This document shows, piece by piece, positions 7,605-15,563 of a stretch of 20,125 bases of DNA. Under the pieces are notes generated by a model. That model was not told the origin of the DNA and searched no databases. It saw only the letters and a list, made by a program, of their open reading frames with translations. A program made the translations under genes and the position numbers. This stretch comes from Thermoplasmatota archaeon (GTDB lineage: Archaea; Thermoplasmatota; E2; DHVEG-1): the NCBI GenBank assembly GCA_018824925.1, contig JAHJFH010000274.1:1-20125 (forward strand), in the 5' to 3' direction. Numbering within the stretch: position 1 is the first letter of the stretch; each line of letters begins with the position of its first letter.

Positions 7605-10031
7605 TTATGTTGATTTGAGCAAGATGAAGGGCCCTATAATGATGGTTTGATAGGTTTGTTCTGCTTGGGCAAGTCGTATTGTGAGTTGACTGAGTCCTAA
7701 ACCAAAAACAGGTTTTGTTTCTATGGTCATATTTCCTTGTGGGGGGAGTTCTTGGATATTGCCGTTTGTAATAAGTCCATTGAGGATGATACCACCTCGA
7801 AAGCGTATCAACCAGGAAATATTGGTTAGTGGGATATCTATGGTATTGTGCACCTGTGCTTGAATTGTGCGGAATCCGCCCTTAATTGATGTTATTTGAA
7901 CGATAGGTGTTTCAACTGTTTTTATTAACGGTGGTGACCAGGCACTTTCTATGAGGCTGTCATCTCGGGCTTTCACTCGAATTTCATAGGTTCCGGGTTT
8001 CATAAAGAAATGTTCAGTTTCAATTGAAGTACCTGATGGATAGGGACCAATCCAGTTGCTATAGGTACCATCGCCCCAGTCCCACATGTATTCTAGGGGG
8101 TTTTCTTCTGGATCAGTGGTGCTTGCGATATAGATATGGGGTTCACCGGGTTTCTCAGTTGGTGCAGCTGGTGTTTCAGGGGGATTGTTGGTATCAACTT
8201 CAAAGAAGTCGAGGAGAGGATCACCAAAGAGGTTGGTTTCGTAATAGACCCACCGGATACAGGATCGATCGATAATGCCGAGGTTATCTTCCTTGGAGTC
8301 ATGGTTAGCTTTTCCAATCTGGGATATTTGTTCATTAAAAACGGCGTCCCAGAACTGACGATGGAATCGTTGTGAATCACCGTCGGTGCTATATGACCAG
8401 AACCATCCGTAGCGGGCGTTCATGATTACGGCAAAGGCGCCATGGGTTGATTTAACAGTGAAATATTCGGCGATACAATCCCCAGAGTCAAAGCCACCGG
8501 CCATGCAACCTTGGGAGTAGATAAAACAATATTTATCATTGGTGAGACTGTAGACATCGGTATCATACATTTTCAGATTATATCCATAGGAAGCATGACC
8601 TAGATGGTTGATTACATGGACGTCATTATTGATTATGCTCATGATGTCTGATTTTGGCCAGTTATGTCCAGGGTAATCACGATCATATAAGAGAGTAAGG
8701 GTATAATCGGTTGATGGAATGCCAACAGTAGTGTATCCATCATCGCTACAGCTATCGATTAATTGGTCACAATAGTTCCCACCATAGCTTGCGATTCCAT
8801 AGTCACCAAGATATTCTCCAGCGAGACACATTTCAGAGAGATAGGGATCTTCAGGGTCTTTGTTAAGATAAGCGATGGTTTTGGTGACAAAATTTGCTAC
8901 TTCAGCGGTTGAGCCGACACATGCACGACCAACATACACCTCTGCATAGAGATCAACATCGGCGCCATTGGTACCATCAGTAGGTTCTCCCCATTTGGCA
9001 TCACCATCATAGTTATATGGACCATCAAGACAAGCATAGAAAATATCTGAAGGAAGATAGGTTTCATATGGATCAGTGCCTTCATCAAGGCCATAGACCC
9101 AAAGTGTTGGCGCGGGGACTTTATCATCATCTCCTCCGATCAGGAGATATTCAATTCCATAGTCTGTATAGGCATCACGGATGAAATCTCGGATGTCATC
9201 GAGGGTGGTACTACCAACATCTGTAAGGGTCTTGATGATTGTTGGTTGCCCTATGGCATCATGAGCATCTTTTAATGGAGTAAATTCTGCTACAAAGGCA
9301 TCAGTTGTGAGAATCATTAAATCATAGCTATCCTTGTTTGTTGGGAGATTCGGTAGTGTGTCGTAGGTGGCAACGATCTCTGGGTTATCGACTTTTGTTA
9401 GGAGGGTTTGACGATCTTGAACATAACCACGGTAGGTTTGAGCAGATGTTGAGAGAGTTGTTGTAGTAATATGTACCGTTAGCTCAGGATAATACCATAG
9501 TATTTTAGAGACCGGATTATATTCGAGTGGATGGAGTTGTAAGGCAAGGATGCGATAGCCTCGGAAGATGTAGGTTCCTACCATTGTATAAAGGGTTCCT
9601 GGGAAGGGAGCATCGTTAGAATATATAGCAGGATTAGGTTGTGGAGTCGGTATAGGTGCCTGTTGATCGATCGGTATAGGTTCCCCAACGGGGTTGATAT
9701 ACAGGTTTGTGTCAAGTAATATCTTGTCCTTGGAAGTAACAGTGATTTGATCAATGCGGGTGTTTGAGGGTAAAAGGATATATGCTAGTTTTGCGGGTAA
9801 TGCGGGATCTCCAGGGTTTCCAACGATTGTGAGCTCATCGGTTTGAATACTATCATAGATGGTGTCTTGAATCGTGAGTTCTGTAAGTTCTGGTTGAGTG
9901 ATAGTATAGAGTATGTTTAAGCGCTGTGAGTTTGACTGTGTTTCAGCGATGCCTTGTGGTGTAAAGAGGCTGAGGAGAAGAAGCATGCTTATAAATAATA
10001 ATAAAATTTTTTGTCTATGGGTTGATTTCAT
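7605..10031 (-). CDS. Secreted gingipain-like cysteine protease (peptidase C25) with PKD domain
   Basis: An 808-residue exported endopeptidase. Layout: signal peptide (about 1-29, hydrophobic LLLFISMLLLLSLF), an N-terminal propeptide-like region (30-230), the C25 catalytic domain (about 235-605), a PKD domain (about 617-706, with WDWGDGTYSNW and GTYEIRVKARD), then a beta-rich C-terminal segment. The catalytic pair is visible: His479 in INHLGHASYGYN and Cys509 in YSQGCMAGG. Known gingipains cut after Arg or Lys; the specificity of this one cannot be read. There is no C-terminal transmembrane helix, so it is released or held by the cell surface in another way. The next gene upstream on the same strand is lysine 6-aminotransferase, but a TATA box between them points to its own transcript. 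Confidence 0.93.
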   Translation of the reverse strand: MKSTHRQKILLLFISMLLLLSLFTPQGIAETQSNSQRLNILYTITQPELTELTIQDTIYDSIQTDELTIVGNPGDPALPAKLAYILLPSNTRIDQITVTSKDKILLDTNLYINPVGEPIPIDQQAPIPTPQPNPAIYSNDAPFPGTLYTMVGTYIFRGYRILALQLHPLEYNPVSKILWYYPELTVHITTTTLSTSAQTYRGYVQDRQTLLTKVDNPEIVATYDTLPNLPTNKDSYDLMILTTDAFVAEFTPLKDAHDAIGQPTIIKTLTDVGSTTLDDIRDFIRDAYTDYGIEYLLIGGDDDKVPAPTLWVYGLDEGTDPYETYLPSDIFYACLDGPYNYDGDAKWGEPTDGTNGADVDLYAEVYVGRACVGSTAEVANFVTKTIAYLNKDPEDPYLSEMCLAGEYLGDYGIASYGGNYCDQLIDSCSDDGYTTVGIPSTDYTLTLLYDRDYPGHNWPKSDIMSIINNDVHVINHLGHASYGYNLKMYDTDVYSLTNDKYCFIYSQGCMAGGFDSGDCIAEYFTVKSTHGAFAVIMNARYGWFWSYSTDGDSQRFHRQFWDAVFNEQISQIGKANHDSKEDNLGIIDRSCIRWVYYETNLFGDPLLDFFEVDTNNPPETPAAPTEKPGEPHIYIASTTDPEENPLEYMWDWGDGTYSNWIGPYPSGTSIETEHFFMKPGTYEIRVKARDDSLIESAWSPPLIKTVETPIVQITSIKGGFRTIQAQVHNTIDIPLTNISWLIRFRGGIILNGLITNGNIQELPPQGNMTIETKPVFGLGLSQLTIRLAQAEQTYQTIIIGPFILLKST

Positions 10032-10062
10032 AATAGTCCCCTGTTCGTATTAACAACTGTGG

Positions 10063-10076
10063 TATATTTTAAAAAG
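10063..10076 (-). promoter_or_regulatory. TATA box for C25 protease gene
   Basis: The minus strand reads TTTTTAAAATATAC about 30-45 bases before the ATG at 10031. This predicts a leader of roughly 8-15 bases, with AGGGGA close to the start. Confidence 0.45.
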
Positions 10077-10135
10077 TTATCGATTGACTAAGGTGTTTGG
10101 TATTGATATGTACGATGACGCTGTTTGGGGGCGGT

Positions 10136-11458
10136 TTACTGCATTGTTTGTACAACTGATTTTATGATGGTAAGGGCTTGATCAATTTCTGATTCGGTTA
10201 TAATAAGGGGTGGTCGGAATCGAATGGTGGATGCACCACAGCCGAGGATAATTAAATCCTTTGCATAGAGTTTTTCTCGTATTTGATCTCGAAGTTGAGG
10301 TGTTGGGAGGTCGAAGGCACACATGAGACCACTTCCTCGAGCATTTGATATAAGATTTGGGTACTTTTCTTGGATGTCTTCTAAGCCTTCACGTATACGT
10401 GGACCCAATTCTGCAGCATTTTGTATTAAGCGTTCCTCATCAATAATCTCAAGATATTTTTGGCAACGGACCATATCAACTAGGTTACCACCCCAGGTTG
10501 AGTTTAGACGGCTGGAGACCTTGAATACATTATCTGGGATTTCATCAACACGTGGGCTAACCATGATGCCACATACCTGGGTTTTTTTTCCAAAAGCAAG
10601 AATATCGGGTTTTATACCATGGTGTTCATATGCCCACATTTTTCCTGTGATACCAACACCACTTTGTATTTCATCAACCATGAACATTATTTCTTGTTCT
10701 TGACAGATTTTTTGAAGGTGTTGCATAAATTGGGGTCGAAAATGGTTATCCCCGCCTTCTCCTTGAATAGGTTCTATGATAAGGGCAGCAATATCATCAG
10801 GATTTTGTTTGATCGCGGTATGAATTTCGTCGATTGCTTGAATTTCAAGGTTTTGGACGTTTGTTTCATTGCGTTTAGTAAGGGGAAATGTGATTTTAGG
10901 GTTAATGATGCGCGGCCAAGGGAATTTTGGGAAATAGTTGATTTTATTTTTATTAAAAGTGTTGGTAAGGGAGATGGTGTAACCAGTGCGACCATGAAAT
11001 GCTTCTTGAAAATGAATGACTTGGGTTCCGGTTTCTTTTTTTGTGTTACGAGCAAAATTTTTTCTAATTTTCCAATCAAATGCGGTTTTCAGACCGTTTT
11101 CGATAGCGAGAGCGCCGCCACTGATAAAGAAGAGATGTTTAAAGGTAGAAGGTACCGCATAGTGATGGAAGGCATCAACAAATTCTGCCATTTCTACGGT
11201 GTAAAGATCTGAGTTTGTGGGGTTATTAACTGAGACTTCTGCTAAATGTTTCATGAATTCTGGTGTGGTGAGTTTTGGATGATTACATCCAAGGGGTGCG
11301 CTTGCAAAAAATGAGAAGCAGTCAAGCATGTATTTGTTGGTTCGTGCGTTGTAAATACGGCTGCCATGGCTTTTTCTGAGATCAAGGACAAGTTCAAGGC
11401 CATCAGCAAGCATATACTTATTTAGCGTGCTGTGGACGTTTTGTGGTGTAATAGTCAT
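10136..11458 (-). CDS. lat: L-lysine 6-aminotransferase (lysine epsilon-aminotransferase)
   Basis: A PLP enzyme that moves the epsilon-amino group of L-lysine to 2-oxoglutarate, giving 2-aminoadipate 6-semialdehyde (which cyclises to piperideine-6-carboxylate) and glutamate. The 440-residue chain is full length for a class III aminotransferase. LAT-type features: the N-terminal ADGLELVLDLRKSHGS, DCFSFFASAPLGCNHP (46-61), EPIQGEGGDNHF (229-240), VDEIQSGVGITG (261-272) and AFGKKTQVCG with the PLP lysine (K291 or K292). This KKTQVCG context separates LAT from ornithine or acetylornithine aminotransferases. A pair of saccharopine-pathway genes lies upstream on the same strand beyond the beta-propeller gene, so lysine metabolism is clustered here. 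Confidence 0.93.
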   Translation of the reverse strand: MTITPQNVHSTLNKYMLADGLELVLDLRKSHGSRIYNARTNKYMLDCFSFFASAPLGCNHPKLTTPEFMKHLAEVSVNNPTNSDLYTVEMAEFVDAFHHYAVPSTFKHLFFISGGALAIENGLKTAFDWKIRKNFARNTKKETGTQVIHFQEAFHGRTGYTISLTNTFNKNKINYFPKFPWPRIINPKITFPLTKRNETNVQNLEIQAIDEIHTAIKQNPDDIAALIIEPIQGEGGDNHFRPQFMQHLQKICQEQEIMFMVDEIQSGVGITGKMWAYEHHGIKPDILAFGKKTQVCGIMVSPRVDEIPDNVFKVSSRLNSTWGGNLVDMVRCQKYLEIIDEERLIQNAAELGPRIREGLEDIQEKYPNLISNARGSGLMCAFDLPTPQLRDQIREKLYAKDLIILGCGASTIRFRPPLIITESEIDQALTIIKSVVQTMQ

Positions 11459-11493
11459 TATTGATACCCCTTGTCTAGGCCGTAATTGTGTGG

Positions 11494-11503
11494 GTTATAA
11501 AAT
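11494..11503 (-). promoter_or_regulatory. TATA box for lysine 6-aminotransferase
   Basis: The minus strand reads ATTTTATAAC, centred near 11499. Predicted start is about 11473, giving a leader of about 15 bases that includes AAGGGGT before the ATG at 11458. Confidence 0.5.
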
Positions 11504-11692
11504 GGTATCGGTAAGAAGGTTGTTATTATGATTTTTATGTACTGAATTCTGGTGGTTTGTTGATTTGTTGTACATTTGATAGGGGGTAGCTAATGGTTTT
11601 TTTGTTTTGTGCAATATTTTTTTAGAAGTTTTTGTAGATATTCTTGTTGTTATTTCAGGTGTAAAACACCAGATTGGTATATTTGGTGGGCG

Positions 11693-11796
11693 ATATTGGG
11701 AATTGTAGGGCGTCTTCGTGTGCAGCATTTGAGGTTTATTAGTTTTCCCCCCTTGCGCTGAGTAAGTTTTCTCCCTTTGCCCGCTTTTCCCAATAT
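11693..11796. repeat. Inverted repeat enclosing an imperfect direct repeat
   Basis: ATATTGGGAA (11693-11702) is the exact complement of TTCCCAATAT (11787-11796). Inside, GGGC (11708-11711) can pair with GCCC (11779-11782). Within the loop two 20-base segments, 11739-11758 and 11763-11782, match at 16 of 20 positions with a 24-base period; both contain AGTTTTC followed by a C-run. On the plus strand a run of eight Ts follows soon after. It could be a structured RNA or the remains of a mobile element end. Function unknown. Confidence 0.5.
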
Positions 11797-11870
11797 TATT
11801 TTGTCGTATACTTTTTTTTAATTAAAGATATGTATTTGAATTTTTAAAGAAAAATATAAAAGGGTTGATT

Positions 11871-11990
11871 GGTGTGTGTGTTGAGGGGAGAGGAGGGGGA
11901 GGAAACAGTAATGATGAAGTGGGATGCTGTTTTTTTTAGAGGGCAGGGGGATGCTCCTCTCAGCTCAAGACACACGGACTTTTTATTTTT
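11871..11990 (+). ncRNA. Candidate structured small RNA with closing stem and T-run terminator
   Basis: Bases 11874-11893 and 11956-11975 form an imperfect inverted repeat: 17 of 20 positions pair, and two more pairs extend the stem inward. Pairing runs 6 bp, one G-G mismatch, 5 bp, a 2x2 internal loop, then 8 bp. An inner hairpin can form from GGAAACAG (11901-11908) and a later CTGTTTTT with G-U pairs, leaving a loop that contains AUGAUGA, a box C / kink-turn-like motif. TATA-like boxes lie upstream (TTTTTAAAG near 11841-11849; ATATAAA 11854-11860), and TTTTTATTTTT follows the stem (11980-11990). I found no matching box D (CUGA) and recognise no known family. Alternatively it is a bidirectional transcription stop between minus-strand genes. 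Confidence 0.4.
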
Positions 11991-14079
11991 ATATTAGGAG
12001 GATTTCGTTGAGTTCGGTTAGCGTGTTAAGATTATTCATTTTAACCATGTTGTTTGATATAGTGTAGAGTACATCTTCGATATAGAGGGATCGTTGTATC
12101 GAGTTACCGTAGTCACTGGGATAGATCGAGGATTTCCAGGGTTCATCGGGTTGTTCGTCACCGTTTGATGTATAATCATGGGTGACGGTTCCTTTCAGAT
12201 TGATACCATCTTCGATGGAGATGTCAAAGACGTAGGCTGATTCGATTGCGTAGGTACCCACGGGTATGACAAGCAGGTTTTTTTCTTTTGAGAAAAGGAA
12301 GGCTTTATGGTCATAGAGTGCCGTGGATTGTGTCCAGATCCATTCCTGGTTTTTGTCATTTTCAATGATGTATGTGTCAAGCTCTTGTGGGTTTTGTAGG
12401 TCGGTGACATCGAAAAGTGTTATTTTGACTTCTTGTTCATCACGACCGATACCGATGATGTGAGTATCATCATACGGATGGAGGTAGGTGGAGAATCCTG
12501 GGATCTTGAGTTCTCCGAGGACTTCTGGGTTGGTTGGTTGGCTGAGGTCGATAACAAAGAATGGGTCAATTTGTTTGAAGGTTACAAGGTAGCAGAGGTC
12601 ATCGACGTAGCGGGTGGCATAGATTTGTTCACCTTCTGCTAGGCCGGTGACTTGGCCAACGATATCAAGGGCCATGTCAAGGACGTAGATATTGTTTGTT
12701 GATTCATAGTCGGTGAGGTACGAGCGGGCTATCCAGCCATTGATGGTTGTGGCAACCCGGAGATATCCATTGTGTTCTGAGAGGCTGAACTGGTTGTTAA
12801 TACTACCAGGGACACTTCCTTGTGATTCATAAGTGATGTCTCCGTTGTTGATACTGATTCGGTGGATGATGGTGCGCTCCATTTGTTCGACCATGGCAGT
12901 AGCGAGTTGTTGTTTTTGGAGATCATTGAGGTTGGTGACATAGGTTTGCAGGATCCATTCGGTAACTGTGCTTTTTTGATAGTCTTCGAGGCTGAGTTGT
13001 TCGACAAGACCAAGTTCCGTAGTATAGCTGTCAGGAATGAGGGGCATGATAAAATCTTTCATGATGGTTTCAAGTTGTGTGTAGTCATACCACCCTAGAG
13101 GATAGGTAACATAGATGTTGTTTTGTGAGACATAGATAATGTTACCATTACCAAGGAGGTAGACTTCAGCAAGAATATCAGCTGAAGGATCAGAGGCGTC
13201 AAAGGAGATGATATTAGTGAAGGTACTACTTTTTTCTGGTATGTCAACGTAGTAGATATCTGTGAGTGGAATGTCCTTAATTTCCTCATTAACAAGGAGA
13301 CGGGGAACGATTTGTTGGTCTTCATTGATACCGTAGGTGTATTGGGTGGTGATAAGGTAAACGTAGGAATTGATCATTCGTGCACTGGTAAAGCTCCCAC
13401 CAATAACGATTTCCTTTTCTTTACTGGGTGAATCTATGTTTGATAGATCATAAATGTAAATGTATGTATCTGGTGAGGAGTACCAAGGTATGGATTTTCC
13501 AACATCGTCTTCTAAGATTGCTGAGGTTCGAACGATATCGTAGTTGTAGGAGTTTACAAAAGCGATCAGACGGTTTTCATAGATGAATAGAGTATTAAGT
13601 GACATGTTGGCATCGAAGTTTATACGGGCGATAATTGTCGCATTTTCAGTTGGGTAGGCAGCGACGATTATGATTTCATTATTCACAATAATATATAGGT
13701 AGGTGCCATCGGTTTTAACAACATCGGGTTCATCGACACCTGCTACCTGGATATTGGTTTGTGAGTAGTCGACCGAGGTGCCTCCTGAATCTTGACTTTT
13801 TCCATCACCACTTAAATCTTGGGCCCCAGGGAGGGCATTAAATGAACTGTCAATCATTGCACTTTCTTCGTTACGCAAACCTGTACTACTGTAATAGCCA
13901 CCGCTCGTACCAAGAGCGACATAAGAGGTGAGTTCATCATAGGAAGAGAATTGTTTCATGTCAAAGGTAGCAATACCACCAATGACAGAAGGTTGTGATA
14001 GAAAGGCATAACCAAAGGTGCCGGCAACGATTAAACCAGCGATTAATAATCCATATGTTCGAGTATTTTTTATCATCAT
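11989..14079 (-). CDS. Secreted or membrane-anchored beta-propeller protein (archaeal Beta_propel family)
   Basis: A 696-residue protein with one N-terminal hydrophobic helix (about 9-28, YGLLIAGLIVAGTFGYAFL) acting as signal or anchor. A Ser/Gly/Asp-rich stretch follows, then the family signature YSQTNIQVAGVDEPDVVKTD (105-124). The rest is a long all-beta region with propeller-blade-like repeats such as LYIIVNNEIIIVAAYP and IYIYDLSNIDSPSKEKEI. This family of exported propellers, distantly related to WD40, is common in archaea and some bacteria, and its biochemical role is not established. Acid-rich surface strands suggest a calcium- or ligand-binding surface protein, which is inference. The ATG at 14079 follows AGGATGTGA at nine bases; Met2 (14076) is an alternative. 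It lies between the lysine genes but has its own promoter. Confidence 0.87.
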   Translation of the reverse strand: MMIKNTRTYGLLIAGLIVAGTFGYAFLSQPSVIGGIATFDMKQFSSYDELTSYVALGTSGGYYSSTGLRNEESAMIDSSFNALPGAQDLSGDGKSQDSGGTSVDYSQTNIQVAGVDEPDVVKTDGTYLYIIVNNEIIIVAAYPTENATIIARINFDANMSLNTLFIYENRLIAFVNSYNYDIVRTSAILEDDVGKSIPWYSSPDTYIYIYDLSNIDSPSKEKEIVIGGSFTSARMINSYVYLITTQYTYGINEDQQIVPRLLVNEEIKDIPLTDIYYVDIPEKSSTFTNIISFDASDPSADILAEVYLLGNGNIIYVSQNNIYVTYPLGWYDYTQLETIMKDFIMPLIPDSYTTELGLVEQLSLEDYQKSTVTEWILQTYVTNLNDLQKQQLATAMVEQMERTIIHRISINNGDITYESQGSVPGSINNQFSLSEHNGYLRVATTINGWIARSYLTDYESTNNIYVLDMALDIVGQVTGLAEGEQIYATRYVDDLCYLVTFKQIDPFFVIDLSQPTNPEVLGELKIPGFSTYLHPYDDTHIIGIGRDEQEVKITLFDVTDLQNPQELDTYIIENDKNQEWIWTQSTALYDHKAFLFSKEKNLLVIPVGTYAIESAYVFDISIEDGINLKGTVTHDYTSNGDEQPDEPWKSSIYPSDYGNSIQRSLYIEDVLYTISNNMVKMNNLNTLTELNEILLI

Positions 14080-14125
14080 TTTTTTTTCACATCCTATGTT
14101 CTTTTATCCTGTTATGGGCTCGATA

Positions 14126-14135
14126 CTTTATAAAC
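14126..14135 (-). promoter_or_regulatory. TATA box for beta-propeller gene
   Basis: The minus strand reads GTTTATAAAG, centred near 14131. Predicted start is about 14105, giving a 26-base leader that carries the AGGATGTGA ribosome binding site. Confidence 0.55.
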
Positions 14136-14172
14136 TGTCAGAAAACGTTTGGAAATTTCCCAACAAAGAACA

Positions 14173-15507
14173 TTACCCAAATGAGAGGGGCGTAGTGGCT
14201 TCAGTGAAACGGATGTCCATGGTTTCTAATTCATCGAGGATTGGCGTGTATATGGACGGTGTGACGGGGATATGTACTCCTGTGAGGGTGATGGTGCCGT
14301 TAATTATCATTTTTACTGCAATAGCTGCAGGGAGCGCAACGGTTCGAGCGACAGCTGAGTCTCCATTGGGAATACCATAATTTACCAATGTGGAGGTGAT
14401 GTAGTCTGTTTTATCTGGATATTCTGCGATGAATTCATGGTGCATGACGATCATATCGCGTTCATTTTTATGAAGCGCCATTTTTTCAAGGGTGATAACA
14501 TTGAGCCAATCAAGTGGTGAATTTCTACCAGTGGGGAGTTTTTTTGTGGTGGAAAAAAGACCTAGCCATTGGAGTCGTTTCATGACCGTTGCGTATGGTG
14601 TGAGATCAAGTGAGGTAGCGGTTGCTTGATATAGATCATCGGTTTGTGCTGCTTTGATGAGAAATCGGGTTACATCGGCATAGGTGATTCCGTTGAAATT
14701 CGTGAGTGGGGTGTCTTGTAGCCAGCCGAGAGTAGTAAGATACCGCATGGTTTCGCACCAGCCGGCCATGCGGAAGGTGCCGCGGTAGACAGTCTGAGCA
14801 TCTTTAAGGCCGTAAATGTCTTTGTAAGGGACTGAGTTGCGATTTGGGTAATTTTCGAAGGTGCCGACAGTGGGGACGTCTTGGAGTGTGTAATTTTCAA
14901 AAAGTTTTTTTCCGGGGATGCTGATAATATTTCCGTCTTGAAGCCATTGCGCAGGGTTTCGTGAGGCAAGTAGTACACCTCGAGGTGACCACGAGAATTT
15001 ATAGCCAAAAGGGTTGGTGTTTGCTTCATGGCTTGGTAGTGCACCCGTGGTGGAGCGGAAGCTTTTGATGATGCCGCCTTTATAGGAGACATCATGGATG
15101 ATTCGCATGGCTGACATGTGGTCGATTCCAGGGTCAAGACCACATTCATTGAGAAGGAGGATACCAGCTTTTTTAGCAGGTTTATCAAGGGTGCGCATGT
15201 CTTCACTGACATATGAGGTGGTTACGAGGTGTTTCGAATGTTTGATACAAAATTTGGCAACCTGGACATGATAGACATAGGGAAGGAGACTGACGACAAC
15301 ATCGGCATTGGTAACAAGATCCTCTAGTTCTGTGTTGTTGGTACAGTCAAGACTTTGGGCAATGCCGCTGGGGTGGTGTTCGATACATTCCTCTGCTTTT
15401 TGAACGGTGCGGCTTGCCATGGTGACTTGACAGTCAGATTGATCTAAGAGGTAGCGTACAAGGGGTCGGGAAACCATTCCGGCTCCTAAAACAAGGATTT
15501 TTTTCAT
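14173..15507 (-). CDS. Saccharopine dehydrogenase (glutamate-forming, LYS9/SDH type)
   Basis: Cytosolic NAD(P)-dependent enzyme that oxidises saccharopine to glutamate and 2-aminoadipate 6-semialdehyde, or does the reverse in fungal-type lysine synthesis. The 444-residue chain has an N-terminal Rossmann fold (KKILVLGAGMVSRPLV, residues 2-17) with the Ser seen in this family. The family signature ECGLDPGIDHMSAM follows (121-134), then a long C-terminal domain ending in the characteristic NYGIPNGDSAVARTVALPAA region. It matches the C-terminal half of the animal/plant LKR-SDH fusion and the stand-alone yeast Lys9. It lies 56 bases downstream of the LKR-type gene on the same strand, so the pair is probably an operon. 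Related carboxynorspermidine dehydrogenases exist, but the partner gene favours saccharopine. Confidence 0.88.
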   Translation of the reverse strand: MKKILVLGAGMVSRPLVRYLLDQSDCQVTMASRTVQKAEECIEHHPSGIAQSLDCTNNTELEDLVTNADVVVSLLPYVYHVQVAKFCIKHSKHLVTTSYVSEDMRTLDKPAKKAGILLLNECGLDPGIDHMSAMRIIHDVSYKGGIIKSFRSTTGALPSHEANTNPFGYKFSWSPRGVLLASRNPAQWLQDGNIISIPGKKLFENYTLQDVPTVGTFENYPNRNSVPYKDIYGLKDAQTVYRGTFRMAGWCETMRYLTTLGWLQDTPLTNFNGITYADVTRFLIKAAQTDDLYQATATSLDLTPYATVMKRLQWLGLFSTTKKLPTGRNSPLDWLNVITLEKMALHKNERDMIVMHHEFIAEYPDKTDYITSTLVNYGIPNGDSAVARTVALPAAIAVKMIINGTITLTGVHIPVTPSIYTPILDELETMDIRFTEATTPLSFG

Positions 15508-15563
15508 ACAAGACAGCGCTCCTATAGGGTTGTAAGATGCCGGCCGGGCAAATAGGGTGTTTC

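Larger units (their letters stand above)
11459..11988. other. 530-base non-coding stretch between lat and beta-propeller gene
   Basis: I see no convincing gene here. The longest reading frame (11495-11728, minus) is low-complexity, rich in Thr, Lys, Asn and Pro. The stretch holds the lat promoter at its left end, a small perfect hairpin GGTGT-AAA-ACACC near 11660, a 10-bp inverted repeat spanning 11693-11796, poly-T near 11812-11820, and a strong 20-base inverted repeat at 11874-11975 followed by T-runs. The last three are listed separately. Confidence 0.7.

Noticed and set aside
10619..11212. 197-codon plus-strand frame
   Set aside because: Lies wholly antisense to the well-supported lysine 6-aminotransferase gene; its translation shows no domain.
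11495..11728. 77-codon minus-strand frame in the lat / beta-propeller gap
   Set aside because: Low-complexity Thr/Lys/Asn/Pro-rich translation, overlaps the lat TATA box at its end, no ribosome binding site and no recognisable domain.
11900..11990. C/D box small RNA based on AUGAUGA near 11911-11917
   Set aside because: No CUGA box D at a workable distance and no matching C'/D' pair; kept only as a generic structured RNA candidate.
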